Assembly: GCA_965644295.1 (NCBI GenBank) | Contig: CBFFRP010000133.1 | Span: forward strand, 124,001-188,000 | From: Paraphysomonas bandaiensis | Lineage: Eukaryota > Chrysophyceae | DNA: 64,000 bases | Direction: 5' to 3' | In this document: piece after piece, positions 33,928 to 45,169 of the stretch | Layout: every line of letters starts with the position of its first letter | Position numbering within the stretch: position 1 is the stretch's first letter | Translations under genes and position numbers: made by a program | Notes under the pieces: generated by a model | Seen by the model: the letters and a program-made list of their open reading frames with translations, nothing else | Told to the model about the DNA's origin: nothing | Databases searched by the model: none

Positions 33928-35110
33928 CTATGCGTAGCTTTCATCTTCATTTTGGGTCGTCCAGCTATCAATGAAGAGCTTGAGTTTATGTGCTAGTAAA
34001 TCTCGAGCTTTCGTTGTGGCCAGCTGAATATCAATGGTGCATTCGGTACCTATCAATGACATGCACTGCACAGAAGTTATATCTAAAGCCGCCAACGAGG
34101 TAAGTTGTTACCTCTCCTTGCTTGTCGGTACTATTGGTCCGTACAAACCCAATTGAGTGCGTTCCCGGACGAATTTCTGCTATATCATTTATTTGAAGGC
34201 CCTGTCAAACCGTTAGCTACAAGACAAAGAATGAGACTGGTTCACCATAGGCTTTCTAGAGAAATCGAATATGGATCGCTCCATAGGTTGCACGAGGAGT
34301 TTCTTCGAATTCTCGTCGAATACGATGTAGGACTGGATAACTCTTCCATTCGGGTGGTGGTGTAGTACCTGCAAACCACGGGAGAGGAGTTCTCGCAATT
34401 GAGCGGCGGCATTCGAACCACGATCGGCATCCGCAATCTTGCCTTGAAGGGTCCACCTTAACTTAGCTCTCAGAGTCTTTTCCATTTCAGTGAGCACATC
34501 GTCGATAACAAGTTGGAACCTCTCGTGAAACCAGTCCCGAGAGAACTACACATATAGCATTAAGTAATATCGCCCCCCCTATTCAATTTCCTACCTTAGA
34601 AGGTAATTGAAGACATATGGTTCTTTCAGTGCCTATTAAAGCAAGACACTGGTCCTCTTCCTCTGGAGGCTCGGCATTATTTACAAAATCGTATGCATTC
34701 GCTCCTTCTCTGACTTCGCCAATATCCCTCAAATATAGCCCTGGGGGAATTTTGCCCTTGGATCGGTCATGTTGCGAAGGTCTGGCAACGTCAACACATA
34801 TTCTGAGAATATCCGGATCCTAGACATAATATTAGAACAGAAAACATTACAAAAGCAGAGCTCAAGGAGCTACGTATCCAAATATGATACATATAGCTCG
34901 GTCTCTCCTCTCGAATCCTACCATCCAAACAATCTTTTTAAATTTAGTTGGACCGCGCTTAGCCCGCACATCGAAATGAACCATCTCTACACCCTGGGTG
35001 AGAATTTGAAAAGCCTCCCTAACTTTAACCTCTCGTCCCTGAGACATAGACACTCAGACATGGTGAATAGATGAAAAAACGGAACACAGCACACTCACAT
35101 CATCAGCCAT
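33928..35110 (-). CDS. Protein with two PH-like domains
   Basis: Six exons: 35110-35099, 35038-34922, 34819-34595, 34545-34246, 34201-34112 and 34065-33928. Introns are 60, 102, 49, 44 and 46 nt, all GT-AG and in phase 0; the protein is 293 residues. Two parallel modules are visible. The first has REAFQILTQGVEMVHFDV, YLRDIGEVREGANAYDF and CLALIGTERTICLQLP. The second has LLSRGLQVLHHHPNG, INDIAEIRPGTHSIGF and CMSLIGTECTIDIQL. This pattern (core strand, D-I-x-E-I-R-x-G, then F/L-x-L-I-G-T-E-R/C-T) is that of PH domains of the phospholipase C/PH_12 type. There is no catalytic domain, signal or membrane segment, so a lipid- or protein-binding adaptor role is inferred. The first exon codes only four residues (MADD). 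Confidence 0.8.
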
Positions 35111-35591
35111 AGTAAATTCAACTGCAGGTGAACGACACGATACTATACACTCTTGATCAATTTAGATTAATGAATCAAACGAAGCCACTCATACAAAAAG
35201 CTTGAGTTAATTGACAAGATCTTAAATCTCACTAATATCAATTATTATAACACATGTATACACCGTACAGTGTAGTTCGTACAACAATTATCGTGCTGGT
35301 ATACAGCGCTACCTGATCTGCCCTCCTCGACATTGAATGTTGAGTTGAAATTTTCATTTTTTTTAATCTGTGAGTGGGGATATTCGTGTATATACCTACA
35401 TATACAGAGTACAGCAAAAAAACTTCGATAGTATCTTTAAACGATTTCAGTTTAGCGTTGGACGATACCACTTTGCTTGTACGAAGTGCACGACAATTCT
35501 GGAGTTTGGGTGTGGCTAATTTGTCCATTCGAGTTGAATGTACAGCAACTTTCGCTGAGCGTCAACAGTGAGCAGATACGTCAATCCACCT
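35111..35591. promoter_or_regulatory. Divergent intergenic region
   Basis: Shared upstream region of the double-PH gene (-) and the FAD oxidoreductase gene (+). No specific motif identified. Confidence 0.35.
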
Positions 35592-36842
35592 ATGTCAACT
35601 GCTCGTCATGTTGTGGTCGTTGTGGGTTGCTCATTTGCTGGGCTCACTGCAGCTAAGCACCTCCGCAGGTACGCTCGTGTGATTGTTGTTGATCCGAGGA
35701 GCTATTTCGAGTATACACCGGGAGTTCTGCATGGCATGATCGGCTGTGGCACCCACCGTTTGTTTTACCCTTTAGCTTGTGCTCTAGGTAATTGTGACAT
35801 TATTCACGGGACTCTGATTGCGATTTGTCCTTCCTCGCATTATATTACTGTCAAACTAAACAACGATGAGGTGGTTGAGGTTACCTACGATGCAGTACTA
35901 TTGGCTTGTGGAGTACCGTATACTCATCCTATTCGCTCGGACACACATCACCTTACTTCTCGTATATTAGAGCTGCAGGAATGTTCTTCGACAGTCATCT
36001 CATCTCGGGATATTATTGTCATTGGTGGAGGATTGGTAGGCGTGGAACTTGCTGCAGAGCTTGCTTTCTGCAGTAGAGAAATGGGAAATTGCAAAGTCAT
36101 ACTATTGACAAGAAGTCATTCCCTGCTTTGCAGCTTACCACCAACTGCTGGTGTTCTGGCGGAGAAATGGTTATGGAAGCACGGAGTTGATGTGGTTTAC
36201 GGCGAAGGTGTAGAACGCATTGTTAGGTCAGATAGTGGCTATGCCGTACATACCAAGTCTGGACGAGAGATTTATGCAACACTGGCTCTCGACTGTACTG
36301 GCCGCTTCTTACCTAGCAGAGAGGGTGGCAATTTGCACCACACAAGTGTCGTCATACCTCTCTCTGGTATGCGAAATAATCGCGGAGCCATTCCAGTGGA
36401 TAAACACCTCCAGCCTGTATCACATCCTTCCATGGGAGTGTTTGTAGCAGGAGATATTGCGGAGTATCCTTGTTATCTTGAGAAAGGAGTCGGTTGTGTG
36501 AAAAATGCTTTTATTGCTGAGTCTCATGGAGAGCTGTGTGCTGCTAATATTCTGCGGCACTTACACGACCCAATGGAAGGGATGTTGAAGTTTCCTGAGG
36601 ACGTTATTTTCTCTCGGTCCGTACCATTGGTTGCTTGTGTGTCTTTAGGTTCGTTTTGTTTGGTTTTTTCTTCGCCTTTGATGCTAATGACGCTTCAAAC
36701 AGGTCCTCTGTGTGGAGTATTAGTATTTAATTCCATAGTTGTTGGTGGCAGCGGGGTTGTTGGAAGATTTGTTGCGACGGTTAAGTATTTAATTGAGGTA
36801 TCGATTATGGCAGAAGTTATGGAAAAACTATGGGCACGGTAG
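35592..36842 (+). CDS. AIF/FSP1-like FAD-dependent oxidoreductase
   Basis: Two exons, 35592-36648 and 36703-36842; 398 residues. The N-terminal dinucleotide-binding motif is VVVVVGCSFAGLTAAKHL (FAD). The second, IIVIGGGLVGVELAAEL (NAD(P)H), is near residue 140. Further flavoenzyme signatures are LACGVPYTHP and GVFVAGDIAEYP, where the Asp contacts FAD. This two-domain layout and length match the AIFM2/FSP1 and type II NADH dehydrogenase-like group, which reduce quinones using NAD(P)H. There is no mitochondrial presequence. The 54-nt intron 36649-36702 is stop-free and in frame, and has a GCTAATGAC branch-like site. Without it the C-terminus reads VACVSLGPLCGVLVFN. The start is the first ATG before the Rossmann motif. 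Confidence 0.88.
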   Translation: MSTARHVVVVVGCSFAGLTAAKHLRRYARVIVVDPRSYFEYTPGVLHGMIGCGTHRLFYPLACALGNCDIIHGTLIAICPSSHYITVKLNNDEVVEVTYDAVLLACGVPYTHPIRSDTHHLTSRILELQECSSTVISSRDIIVIGGGLVGVELAAELAFCSREMGNCKVILLTRSHSLLCSLPPTAGVLAEKWLWKHGVDVVYGEGVERIVRSDSGYAVHTKSGREIYATLALDCTGRFLPSREGGNLHHTSVVIPLSGMRNNRGAIPVDKHLQPVSHPSMGVFVAGDIAEYPCYLEKGVGCVKNAFIAESHGELCAANILRHLHDPMEGMLKFPEDVIFSRSVPLVACVSLGSFCLVFSSPLMLMTLQTGPLCGVLVFNSIVVGGSGVVGRFVATVKYLIEVSIMAEVMEKLWAR

Positions 36843-37344
36843 GAACAGCAATTGCTGCGATATATGGGTCTAATATGTATTACTCAGGGTAGTATGGTTT
36901 GTTGTGAGATACACACTGAAGATTTTTCATGCCCTGTGGATATATTTGTGTGCATAGGGTTGTTTCAATATGTGAACAATTAGAGGTTAAAAAGAAGTGC
37001 TACGACTTTATGTGTGCACACATATTCTTATGATATCTCCAAACGCACGTTTTCATCTGTTGGAAAATATTGTACATATTCACTTTTTTAAATTTGGAAC
37101 TATCAATTTTACATAGCATACGTACTCAGTCGATTGAATAGGAGAAATTTAGATTTCCCACGGACTTGATTTATAAGTAAATATATTAACACACTTGTGT
37201 AATCAGTTCGAACTTTACTTCATAACTCATAACATAGTTAGTCTTTATTCCTTCTATTACAACTATGGTTTCGGCATGGGATCTATTATTGGGCCTATAG
37301 TAAATTTTGTGTAATTTCTCGATCACACCAAAATTGGCGTAGTA

Positions 37345-37545
37345 GCCTAGTCTAATGAAAGTCTTAATATTAGCAATAGGCGTCAAGATCCATTACCAGA
37401 TAAGGAGCTAGATGAAGACTAGCAAGCTAGATCGACCTCTGCCTATAGCTAACTAGTACAAATTGTCATATCCTACTATGTAACGCTACAGAAGCTGTTT
37501 GTGCATCGCCGCAAGCACCAAGGTGTGACCACTTCCGTTCTTGTA
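37345..37545 (-). repeat. Dispersed repeat R-A, reversed copy
   Basis: A full-length reversed R-A: TTAGCAATAGGCGTCAAGAT through to CGCCGCAAGCACCAAGGTGT. Just before it (37315-37345) is a CACACCAAAATTGGCGT block like the end of the MITE at 43106. Confidence 0.6.
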
Positions 37546-37799
37546 TGTGGGGGAGAAGCTCTCTATGAACGTGAGTCCTTGAAGTACAGAAGGGGTTAGT
37601 CAGGGGGACGCCCCTTTGAGTAGGGCACCGCAGGACTTTGTGGAGGAGGATTCTGTATTAGTAAGTCGAGTGTTTCTAATCTGAGATAAATGGGCGACAG
37701 AGTAGATTGGGACTCCGGTGTGTCTTGGAATGGTTCTGGCCGCGAGTTGGGTCTGGGGCAAAGAAGTAGCTAACGGAGTTGGCATCGTGGCTTCTCTGC

Positions 37800-38240
37800 T
37801 GTGAGGCGGTGGTGGTGAAAGAGGAAGTAGACCTCAGGAGCGCGAAACCTAGTCATTAAGTAGCTCATATTTTTAGTTTACAATGACTACTCGAGCGGTG
37901 GAGCCAATGCTGCTATAATTCTCTATTTCTGTTCCCTAACTTCGTTTTGGCCTGATCTATGCTGCATTGGTTTCACTTTTTACCTGCTGTCGGACTTCAT
38001 TATTGGCATTGATAGCTCTATGCGACTGTATTATTACTAGGGTTATAATTAAAATTAGCTAGGTTGAGTCATTCTTTTAAAAATTATTTAACTAGTTTTG
38101 ACATCTATGTTGTTGTCAGCTAATGTACAGCTAATTCAGTACGTAGTTTAGGACCATGAATTAATTGCAATTCGATTAATTGGGACTGCAAATAGTAATT
38201 GCACCTATAATTGACTACAACCTGCGACAAATGCGACGAA
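37800..38240. repeat. Mixed MITE remnants
   Basis: 37840-38070 resembles the interior of the element at 43106-43716 (TTTTGGCCTGATCTATGCTG; AGCTAGGTTGAGTCATTCTT). 38150-38240 belongs to the AATTGCAATT family (GACTACAACCTGCG). Confidence 0.45.
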
Positions 38241-39920
38241 CAACAAATGAGTGCGTCCATGTAGGCAAAAAGTAGGAAGTAGTATTAAATCAACTGGAGG
38301 ATAACTCGATAATCGTCTTTTTATTAACTGCGTGTGGCATCTTTTTAACCAATGTACCTAGGCATTCAAATTTAGTTTTATATAATATCTAACCACAGGT
38401 TATAAGGAGAGGCTATTATATATATATACATATATAATATACCCATATATATAGTCTCTAGGTTAAATTGAACACCTATTATATCTGGAATATGTAGCTG
38501 CTTTAGCTTGCTCTTCTTAGAGCAACAAATAACATGCGTTTCCTATTATATTTTATAACAATAACAGAACAAATGAAAAATCAAAGAAATGCTCAAGTCA
38601 AGGATATTATTTATAGATATTATAAGCTTCTTTGGAAATAAATGGCAACTATTATAATATACTTAATAGCTACAGCAATTATACTTCTACCGCTGAAGAA
38701 CGTTGAGGGAATAGCAATTGCGAGCTATTGGAATTTGTACATAAATTTGATGATGAATATAAAAAGATGTACGCTTAACCCCTGTTAGTGCTACTACATC
38801 GAATGCTGTGTGTATATTATGAGGCGCATATTCCTGATAAGCACGACGTGACCCAAGCCCGGAATGGTCCGGGCGCCGCTGTTCCGAGTCACCTTCAGCA
38901 TCAGATGTGGCATTTGAACTCTCCAGAAAAAGTTTTGAAGTGTTGTTCGAAAGTCCATCACTTCTACTGACATTTCTTAGACTTTCTACACCTGGCAAGA
39001 GTGGGGTATAATTTGAAGTGTTTGAAATATATTCAATGATTTCATTTTTGAAAGTTGATTCACATATTGTGGTTTCTCTAAGTAGTGCAATATATTAATA
39101 TCAACATTCAATTCATAAATAATAAGATAGAGGATCGTTTCTGTTCGAACCGAATTATGAAGTTTAATATCTATATTTGCCCGAAATTAATATGAGACGA
39201 AATGAGGATCATATATATATACTACTATAATATCATACACAAAAAAGGTCTTCCACACTCTCCACTCAAACTAAAATGGAAGTATTATACGTGGCTTTCT
39301 AGGGTCGAGAAGTTGTAGGCAAATTGTCTATAGACACACTGGAGTCGTGTTCAGGCTATTGCTCATGTGCGTGAACTCACTGTGGATGATTAAAAGTGGC
39401 GAAATATCTCATTCTTTTCAAATGAAGTTTACTTTGCTCTACATGTAAACCTTAACCCTGCTTTGTTGAACACAATGTTGTACTTTCCAGTAATAAATTA
39501 TAATTATTGATCTGAACACTTCACTACATATTCGTGTAACATCTGGTAAACATCTGTTCTCGGCAGCATCTGTTATCATATCATATCTTCACCAGTCAGT
39601 TCTATACCTTATATAATATCAAAGTTTGACATTATATATGAGAAGTATTAGCTTAGCAACAGAAGGTAAACTTATACTCAACGCTGAGAATTATAAATTA
39701 TAATCAATATCTCTTATCATTCGTCAATTTCATGTTGTCTCTACTACCACTCATTTCTCGTACGATGTTATTTCGTCACTACAACTTGCATCGTCACTAT
39801 AATATTCTGTTTTACCACTATATACTATATACTACTTATCGTCATTCATTCTCACAGTTCGATTAACAAGACTACAATTGTATACTATTGTAATTTAATT
39901 ACCATATAACTACAGTGTTG
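38241..39920. other. Intergenic, AT-rich, one coding-like remnant
   Basis: The minus strand 38998-38800 encodes NTSKLFLESSNATSDAEGD followed by a basic SRRAYQEYAPHNIHT, somewhat like the linker before reverse transcriptase in copia elements. A related FLESSN fragment is at about 9900. Otherwise nothing recognised. Confidence 0.35.
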
Positions 39921-40523
39921 GAAATTGCTCATTCTTAACTAGATCTCAGAGAGAATTTGTCGCTAGACTAGATAGATTTATAAATATTGTTTACACGAAG
40001 TTGTGATAAAAAACACAAACTCATTTTGTTCCTTGCATAATCTCCTACATGTGTATTAGAATATGGATCTTATTCTAGTATATTCAGTATGTCACTTGAA
40101 GACAATGTACGAGAATACAGTGAAATATAGTGATAACAAATGCTGTGATGATATTGAGAAACTGAAATAGTTTGATCTTTCAAGATATGTTCAGTAACGA
40201 GAGGTTCGCATATGTAGGATATTATGCAGGGATTATAATGAGTTAGTGTTGGATATCACAACTTCGTGTAAACGATATTAGTAAATCTATCTAGTCTTAC
40301 GAGAAATTCTCTCTGTGATCTAGCTTAAAATGAGCAATTCTCAATAATGTGAACCTCTCGTTGCTAAACATATCTTGAAAGATCAAACTATTCGATTAGG
40401 GTTAGTTTCTCAATATTATCACAGCATTTGCACATCACTATATTTCACTGTATTCTCGTACATTGTCTTCATGTGACATACTGAATACTGAATATACTAG
40501 AATAAGATCCATATTCTAATATA
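39921..40523. repeat. Two interleaved inverted repeats
   Basis: Arm B (39921-40007, GAAATTGCTCATTCTTAACT) pairs with its reverse complement at 40255-40342. Arm A (40054-40207, TATTAGAATATGGATCTTAT) pairs with its reverse complement at 40351-40523. The order is B, A, B', A', not the nested order of an ordinary hairpin. Arms are about 87 and 155-170 bp with few differences. No ORF. Confidence 0.75.
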
Positions 40524-40867
40524 CAGCTTTCAATTGCTCTCATATAGCAGAACTCAACATTATATAGTCACACATCAGTAACTGAATTTAATTCCTTTGT
40601 AACTATAATCACCCGTTACACCTATGAGTTGACTTCACCTATTGCACACTATTAACTCACTTCAATTACACAATATATATCACATTATACTGCAGAACTC
40701 AACATTCTTTACCATCTCGCTGGATATGATTTTACTTTATATCGTAATTTACATATGGTGTCTACAAACTACTCGATCAGAGTTAGTACATTCGTGTTAT
40801 TGCCATCTCATTGTCAGTAACTAGAAATCAAGCGAAAGACACAATCTGGGTAATGTAAGTTGTTATA

Positions 40868-41829
40868 CTATTTCTGGACAACATCTTCAGCAGTCAGTGT
40901 CTCTTCTTGACATTCAAGGCTCTCTTCTTCTGCATGCGGGTTATATCCATGGATCACTGAAGGAATATCCTCCATGGACTCTATATCTGGTTCATATGTG
41001 CAAGTCCCACCCATGTCCTCCGGCACATATTCCGGATCAATGTATTGCAGTACACCCGACTGATACATCATAGGACACACTTTCTGACGGGTAACAGGAT
41101 CCAAGAACCATTGCACTACATTCCAAAGTCCATAAAAGACTATTCCACTCGGGTATATTACGACTCGGTGCACCCGCTCTGGGAAATTGTTCTGCATAGC
41201 ATGGCTAACATCACAGCCTGTATCAAACGCATACAGTCAGCGAACCTGCATCACAGCAGCTGTGCACTTAAGGAACTCAATATCTTGATTAGCTGCAGTC
41301 GCATTGGCTCTGTCAATTAAGATTGTACATTTGCTCTTGTCTTTGGGCATCGCAGCTAGTACCTTCACGTGATAATAACCATTCTGGAGAAAACGACATA
41401 GTTTCTTACCTGATTAAACCACCATAGCTGTTGTCTATTCAATTCCTCAAGATCTCGATTATTGGGGTCGTGTCTGGCAACTCGAGCAACAAAGAGTGGG
41501 TGACCCTCTTTATCAGTGCCATGTGCATAAAGAAACTTCCTTCTTAGAAGATTAATACACGACTCCTTTGAGGGCTTGGGGCATGATTCCCTCCACTGAA
41601 GATGCGCTTTGTACATGTCATGCGCCAAATCAAAATTATCATTACGTGCGATTATGAACCTGAACAATACTATGAGACATCATAGGCCTCTCGATGGTAG
41701 CGAACCCCACCTAGCCAGATCTTCGTCTCTGTGGCCGGGAAAAGCCTCCCGCATCCTCTGCAGAGTGGTAAGTGAAAACTTAGAGACATCAATGTCAGTA
41801 GAATCTATACGAGGAGGTGTGATACTCAT
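40868..41829 (-). CDS. CRAL-TRIO (Sec14-like) lipid-binding protein
   Basis: Four exons: 41829-41711, 41659-41410, 41362-41246 and 41191-40868 (introns 51, 47 and 54 nt); 269 residues. The CRAL-TRIO N-domain is LARFIIARNDNFDLAHDMYK with LQWRE. The lipid-binding domain follows: HPLFVARVARHDP, CTILIDRANATA, NNFPERVHRVVIYP, FYGLWNVVQWFLDPVTRQKV and LQYIDPEYVPEDMGGT. These are the Sec14 hallmarks: the N-N-F/Y-PERL-like helix, a gating-helix region and a final D-P-x-x-V/L-P-x-x-x-GG. Known relatives exchange phosphatidylinositol or other lipids between membranes; the substrate here is unknown. The C-terminus is acidic with no anchor. It is divergent from PAM16. Confidence 0.9.
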
Positions 41830-42263
41830 GATTGAAAGCAGAGCACGGTATTTTAACTTTATGAGACAGCTACACTGTTGGCAAAAGGTGCTGCATTTTG
41901 GAGCTCTGAAATTAATACACTCACTTGTCTAAATATCTAAATATCGATGCAACTCTTTTCTTGATTTTCAACCTATAAAACTCCTGATTTTGAAATTCGA
42001 CATTTCTACGATATTCTACACTGTATTAATACACTGTATAATATTCTATACTGGATACACTGCTCCGTATACTCCACAAAAAGCAAAAAGAAGACATTGT
42101 ATTCCGGTACTGTATATAAAGTGAATGGCTGATGTTGGAAAGTGTATGGAAAGAGAAGAATACACCTCATGTATATACTAATATAAGAGAATCCTTCCTT
42201 CAAAACGTATTATTAAACAATCGGGATTGGCCAGAGTGTCTATCGTTACTTATAAAGAAGAAA
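41830..42263. promoter_or_regulatory. Divergent intergenic region, Sec14-like / PAM16
   Basis: A 434-bp shared upstream region between divergent genes. No specific motif found. An in-frame open stretch upstream of the PAM16 ATG looks non-coding (low complexity, no homology). Confidence 0.35.
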
Positions 42264-42744
42264 ATGGCCCCATTTGCGAGAATATTGGCCCAATTAATTA
42301 TTCAAGGAGGTTCGATATTAACGAGAGCAGTTTTCACCGCTTATCAACAAGCTTTACGAAGTGATATCAGTCGCCCACAATCATACGTGTTGTAAAGCAG
42401 TTATTTTTGTAGATGCCAAGGCTGGTGGAGGAGCGGCATCCACAGCCACTGCGGTAGTTAGAAGAAAAATGAACCCTGACGAAGCTATGAAAATATTAAA
42501 TATCGAAAAGGCAGCAGAAGGTGAAATTAGCAAAGTGAAAGTGAATGAGGTAGAGGTTTCCCTCTGGTATTGTTTGTCAAAATAATTTTTGTGTTTATTT
42601 TAGCAATATGAAAAGTATTACAAAGCCAATGATCCATCGAAGGGAGGCTCGTTTTACTTGCAGTCGAAAATATATAGAGCAAAAGAAGCACTTATTAAAG
42701 AAGCAATGGATGAAGCTTCAAAGACAAAAGGTCCGACCAAGTAG
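42264..42744 (+). CDS. PAM16: Mitochondrial import motor subunit PAM16 (Tim16/Magmas)
   Basis: A J-like protein that binds and restrains PAM18 at the inner-membrane TIM23 import motor. Three exons, 42264-42360, 42413-42534 and 42604-42744; 119 residues, the usual length. The N-terminus MAPFARILAQLIIQGGSILT is the family's hydrophobic start. Then come DEAMKILNI (helix I of the J-like domain), YEKYYKANDPSKGGSFYLQS and an ERL/EAL-like helix. The DKS-type region replaces the HPD of true J-proteins, as expected. The 69-nt second intron has two possible in-frame donors: GTGAAA (42535) keeps the family alignment without gap, while GTAGAG (42550) would add five residues (VKVNE). The first is preferred. 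Confidence 0.93.
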
Positions 42745-43105
42745 GCGCACGAAGTTAATGTATATTGATGATAATAAGAATGACCGCATTTACCACTATG
42801 ATACTTGAATGTCATGAGACTGGGCCGTTCTGTTTATGATTATAAGCATATGAGTCTCCCGTAGATTGTTAATTTACGCCCATGTAATAAATTTGCAATG
42901 CTACAATGAATGACGAAATCATGTTTTGGTTTCAATTGATGCAAAGATAGCAGTACCTTCATGAGTGTCAGTATTTTATTCGAGGAGGCCAGTGTATATT
43001 CATCTTCAGCCATTAAACATTTAATTGTGATATCACACCTCCCGATCACCCCACCTGGTGATAATGACATTCAGAGTATATATCACTTGGGATCTATTTT
43101 TCGAC

Positions 43106-43716
43106 TTAGTCAATTTAGTGGAATTTCCTAGTCACACCAAAATTGGTGTAAAGACCTAGTCAAAAGGTACAAAAACCTAGTCATTAAATAATTAGATTTT
43201 GGTTTCCAAACCAGCTGTTTTCGTGTGTAGAGTGGTGTGTAAGAGGTTATAGCGTGTTGTTGTCATACTTGTGCCTTATAATTCATAGTTAAATAAGTGA
43301 TGCTGATAGACCCCCAGAGAGTAAGATTTCATCGATGTTTTGAAAGGTAACTGAAGGACATGCATAAAGATTGTGTTGAGAGAAAGAATGGTGTACCACC
43401 AGTCTAGCTACTTCAGCATTGGAGAGATCGATGGAGTCCTGCCTATGCTGCTATATACCGCTCTTTAGCTTTGTTTTGACCTGATGTATGTTGCATTGGT
43501 TCTATGTCACCTGCTATGACCTCATGCTTCTGTAATGCGTAGCTATATGCCTGTAATGTGTAGCTATAGGCCTGTAATGCGTAATGCGTAGCTATATGCG
43601 AGTACAATTCATGACTAGGTTTAATATTATAATTGGCTAGATTGAGTCATTTATTGCTTTGACTAGGTTTTTACACCGAAAATAGTATGACTAGGAAATT
43701 CAACCAAATTGACTAA
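43106..43716. mobile_element. MITE with inverted ends (CCTAGTCA family)
   Basis: About 611 bp. Left and right ends are inverted copies of about 50 bp: TTAGTCAATTTAGTGGAATT, then CCTAGTCACACCAAAATTGG on the left, with CCTAGTCATACTATTTTCGG in the reversed right end. The interior also repeats CCTAGTCA. There is no coding capacity. Related pieces lie at 905-945, 37315-37345 and 37840-38070. Confidence 0.65.
43525..43615. repeat. Short tandem repeat inside the MITE
   Basis: Three to four imperfect copies of a unit of about 24 bp based on TGTAATGCGTAGCTATATGC. Confidence 0.7.
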
Positions 43717-43961
43717 TATATCTCATATCACTTTGACCATGCGCTACTAGTAAAACGCGAAATCTATATCCACCGTGACGTTAAGAACGCATCGTATTTA
43801 TAATTGATATATCATTTGTCATTTGCCGATATTCATCTACAACTTATGGGCCGGTACATCGTGCTTCTAAACTGGAGACAGCTGAATATCGAAAATGTAC
43901 TTAGTAATTAGTTCCTTAGATAAAGGCATTCAAGAAGATAACCATACATACTAAGATAAGT

Positions 43962-44585
43962 CTATATAACATATATAGCTAACTCCAAGGAATGAGTTCC
44001 CGTTCGTTCTTGACAAATACCATGCACCGCTTCATTATCTACGCACCACGGACTAAATTTGACCAACATAGAATTAGCTGGACAACATACCAGAACACTC
44101 ATATCACTGGACTTCGACATTAAGAAAATGTCCCGAATCGCCGGTCTCACTTCAAACCTGTAGTAATTCTCAACAAACAACTGTTCATCTCGAAATGATA
44201 TGTCCCAAGGGTTGGTGATTACAGTAAAAACATGTTCCTAGACTTGGCTCGAGGTACTTTCCCATCACACGACAGAAATTCAGGCAACCATTAATATCTG
44301 ATCGCTTGGTTGCAAATACTGACATTAATTATGTACGGTGCTAGAGTTATAATTCATTTCATGTATTATTGGCCTGCAGCTTTACTATTAGCGGAAATCA
44401 GTCTCTAGAAAGTGTAAATATTCACGGCATACATTACCCACATATATATATGTCACCTGAGATGGTAGTCGCAGACACACATATAATTTGCTATCGATCA
44501 AACTAATGCGTATCTTCGCGTACTCAGTTTTATTTTCGAGGTCAGTGAGATTTGCCCTGTCCTGGCGTTCTGATACATCTGACAA
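43962..44585 (-). CDS. Possible unidentified multi-exon gene
   Basis: The minus strand carries two protein-like frames. One is 44585-44440 (DRANLTDLENKTEYAKIRIS and on), followed by a plausible 52-nt intron (GTGACA to CTTTCTAG). The other is 44180-43962 (ENYYRFEVRPAIRDIFLMSK and on), extendable to 44238 from a CTAG acceptor. The second looks a little like the core of HAD-type phosphatases (R-P-x-I-R-D-x-F), but no catalytic motif is visible. Between them the frames do not join cleanly. It lies head to head with VPS13. It may be a small gene with more exons, or chance. Confidence 0.25.
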
Positions 44586-45169
44586 ATATAAACCTGGATC
44601 TCGGCTTGCCTATGTTTATTGATACACAGCTGAAGCCAGTCAGGATTCTACACATTTATAATCAAAGAGTACTGTTGCAGGTATTGAACCAACTACTTAA
44701 GCCTGCATTTTTTCTTGACTATAGATGCATCACTTCCACCCTTTTGGCGATCCATGACACCCGTCTCTACAATATGATATCACACCAGCTGACAGTGGAT
44801 GTTAGAGTGGTTAGACAGATACGTTTACTGTGCCTATCATACTAACAAGCTTCATAAGGAAATGCTAGATAAACATTGCAATTCTTCGCTCTATCTTTCC
44901 GTCGTGTGGTATCCTTATATTATCACCCGGTTTGGAACTGTACATACATATATCTACATGGATAGATATGATACCGGACTGCTGTAGGTACACAGCCCTT
45001 GGCTTGCTGGCTGTATTGTCGTAATGTATACCATGTATTCCGCGGTATATACTGCTGTCAACACACTGCTCCGGATGGTTCAAATAGACCAGCTACATGA
45101 ACATATACACCTGTATGTGTATCGCGCTGTCTGTTCCAAGTACGGCACCCGTATGGTATAATCTCCCAG

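Noticed and set aside
34105-34365. Plus-strand ORF of 86 residues, with overlapping minus-strand frames 34242-34456
   Set aside because: Shadows of exons 4 and 5 of the double-PH gene on the minus strand.
38400-38460. TATA-rich palindromic stretch as a possible origin or promoter
   Set aside because: Simple AT dinucleotide runs are frequent across the intergenic DNA here and carry no specific signal.
42840-43070. 76-residue minus-strand ORF (MSLSPGGVIG...)
   Set aside because: A possible 56-nt intron would leave only about 46 residues with no recognisable motif; not enough to call a gene.
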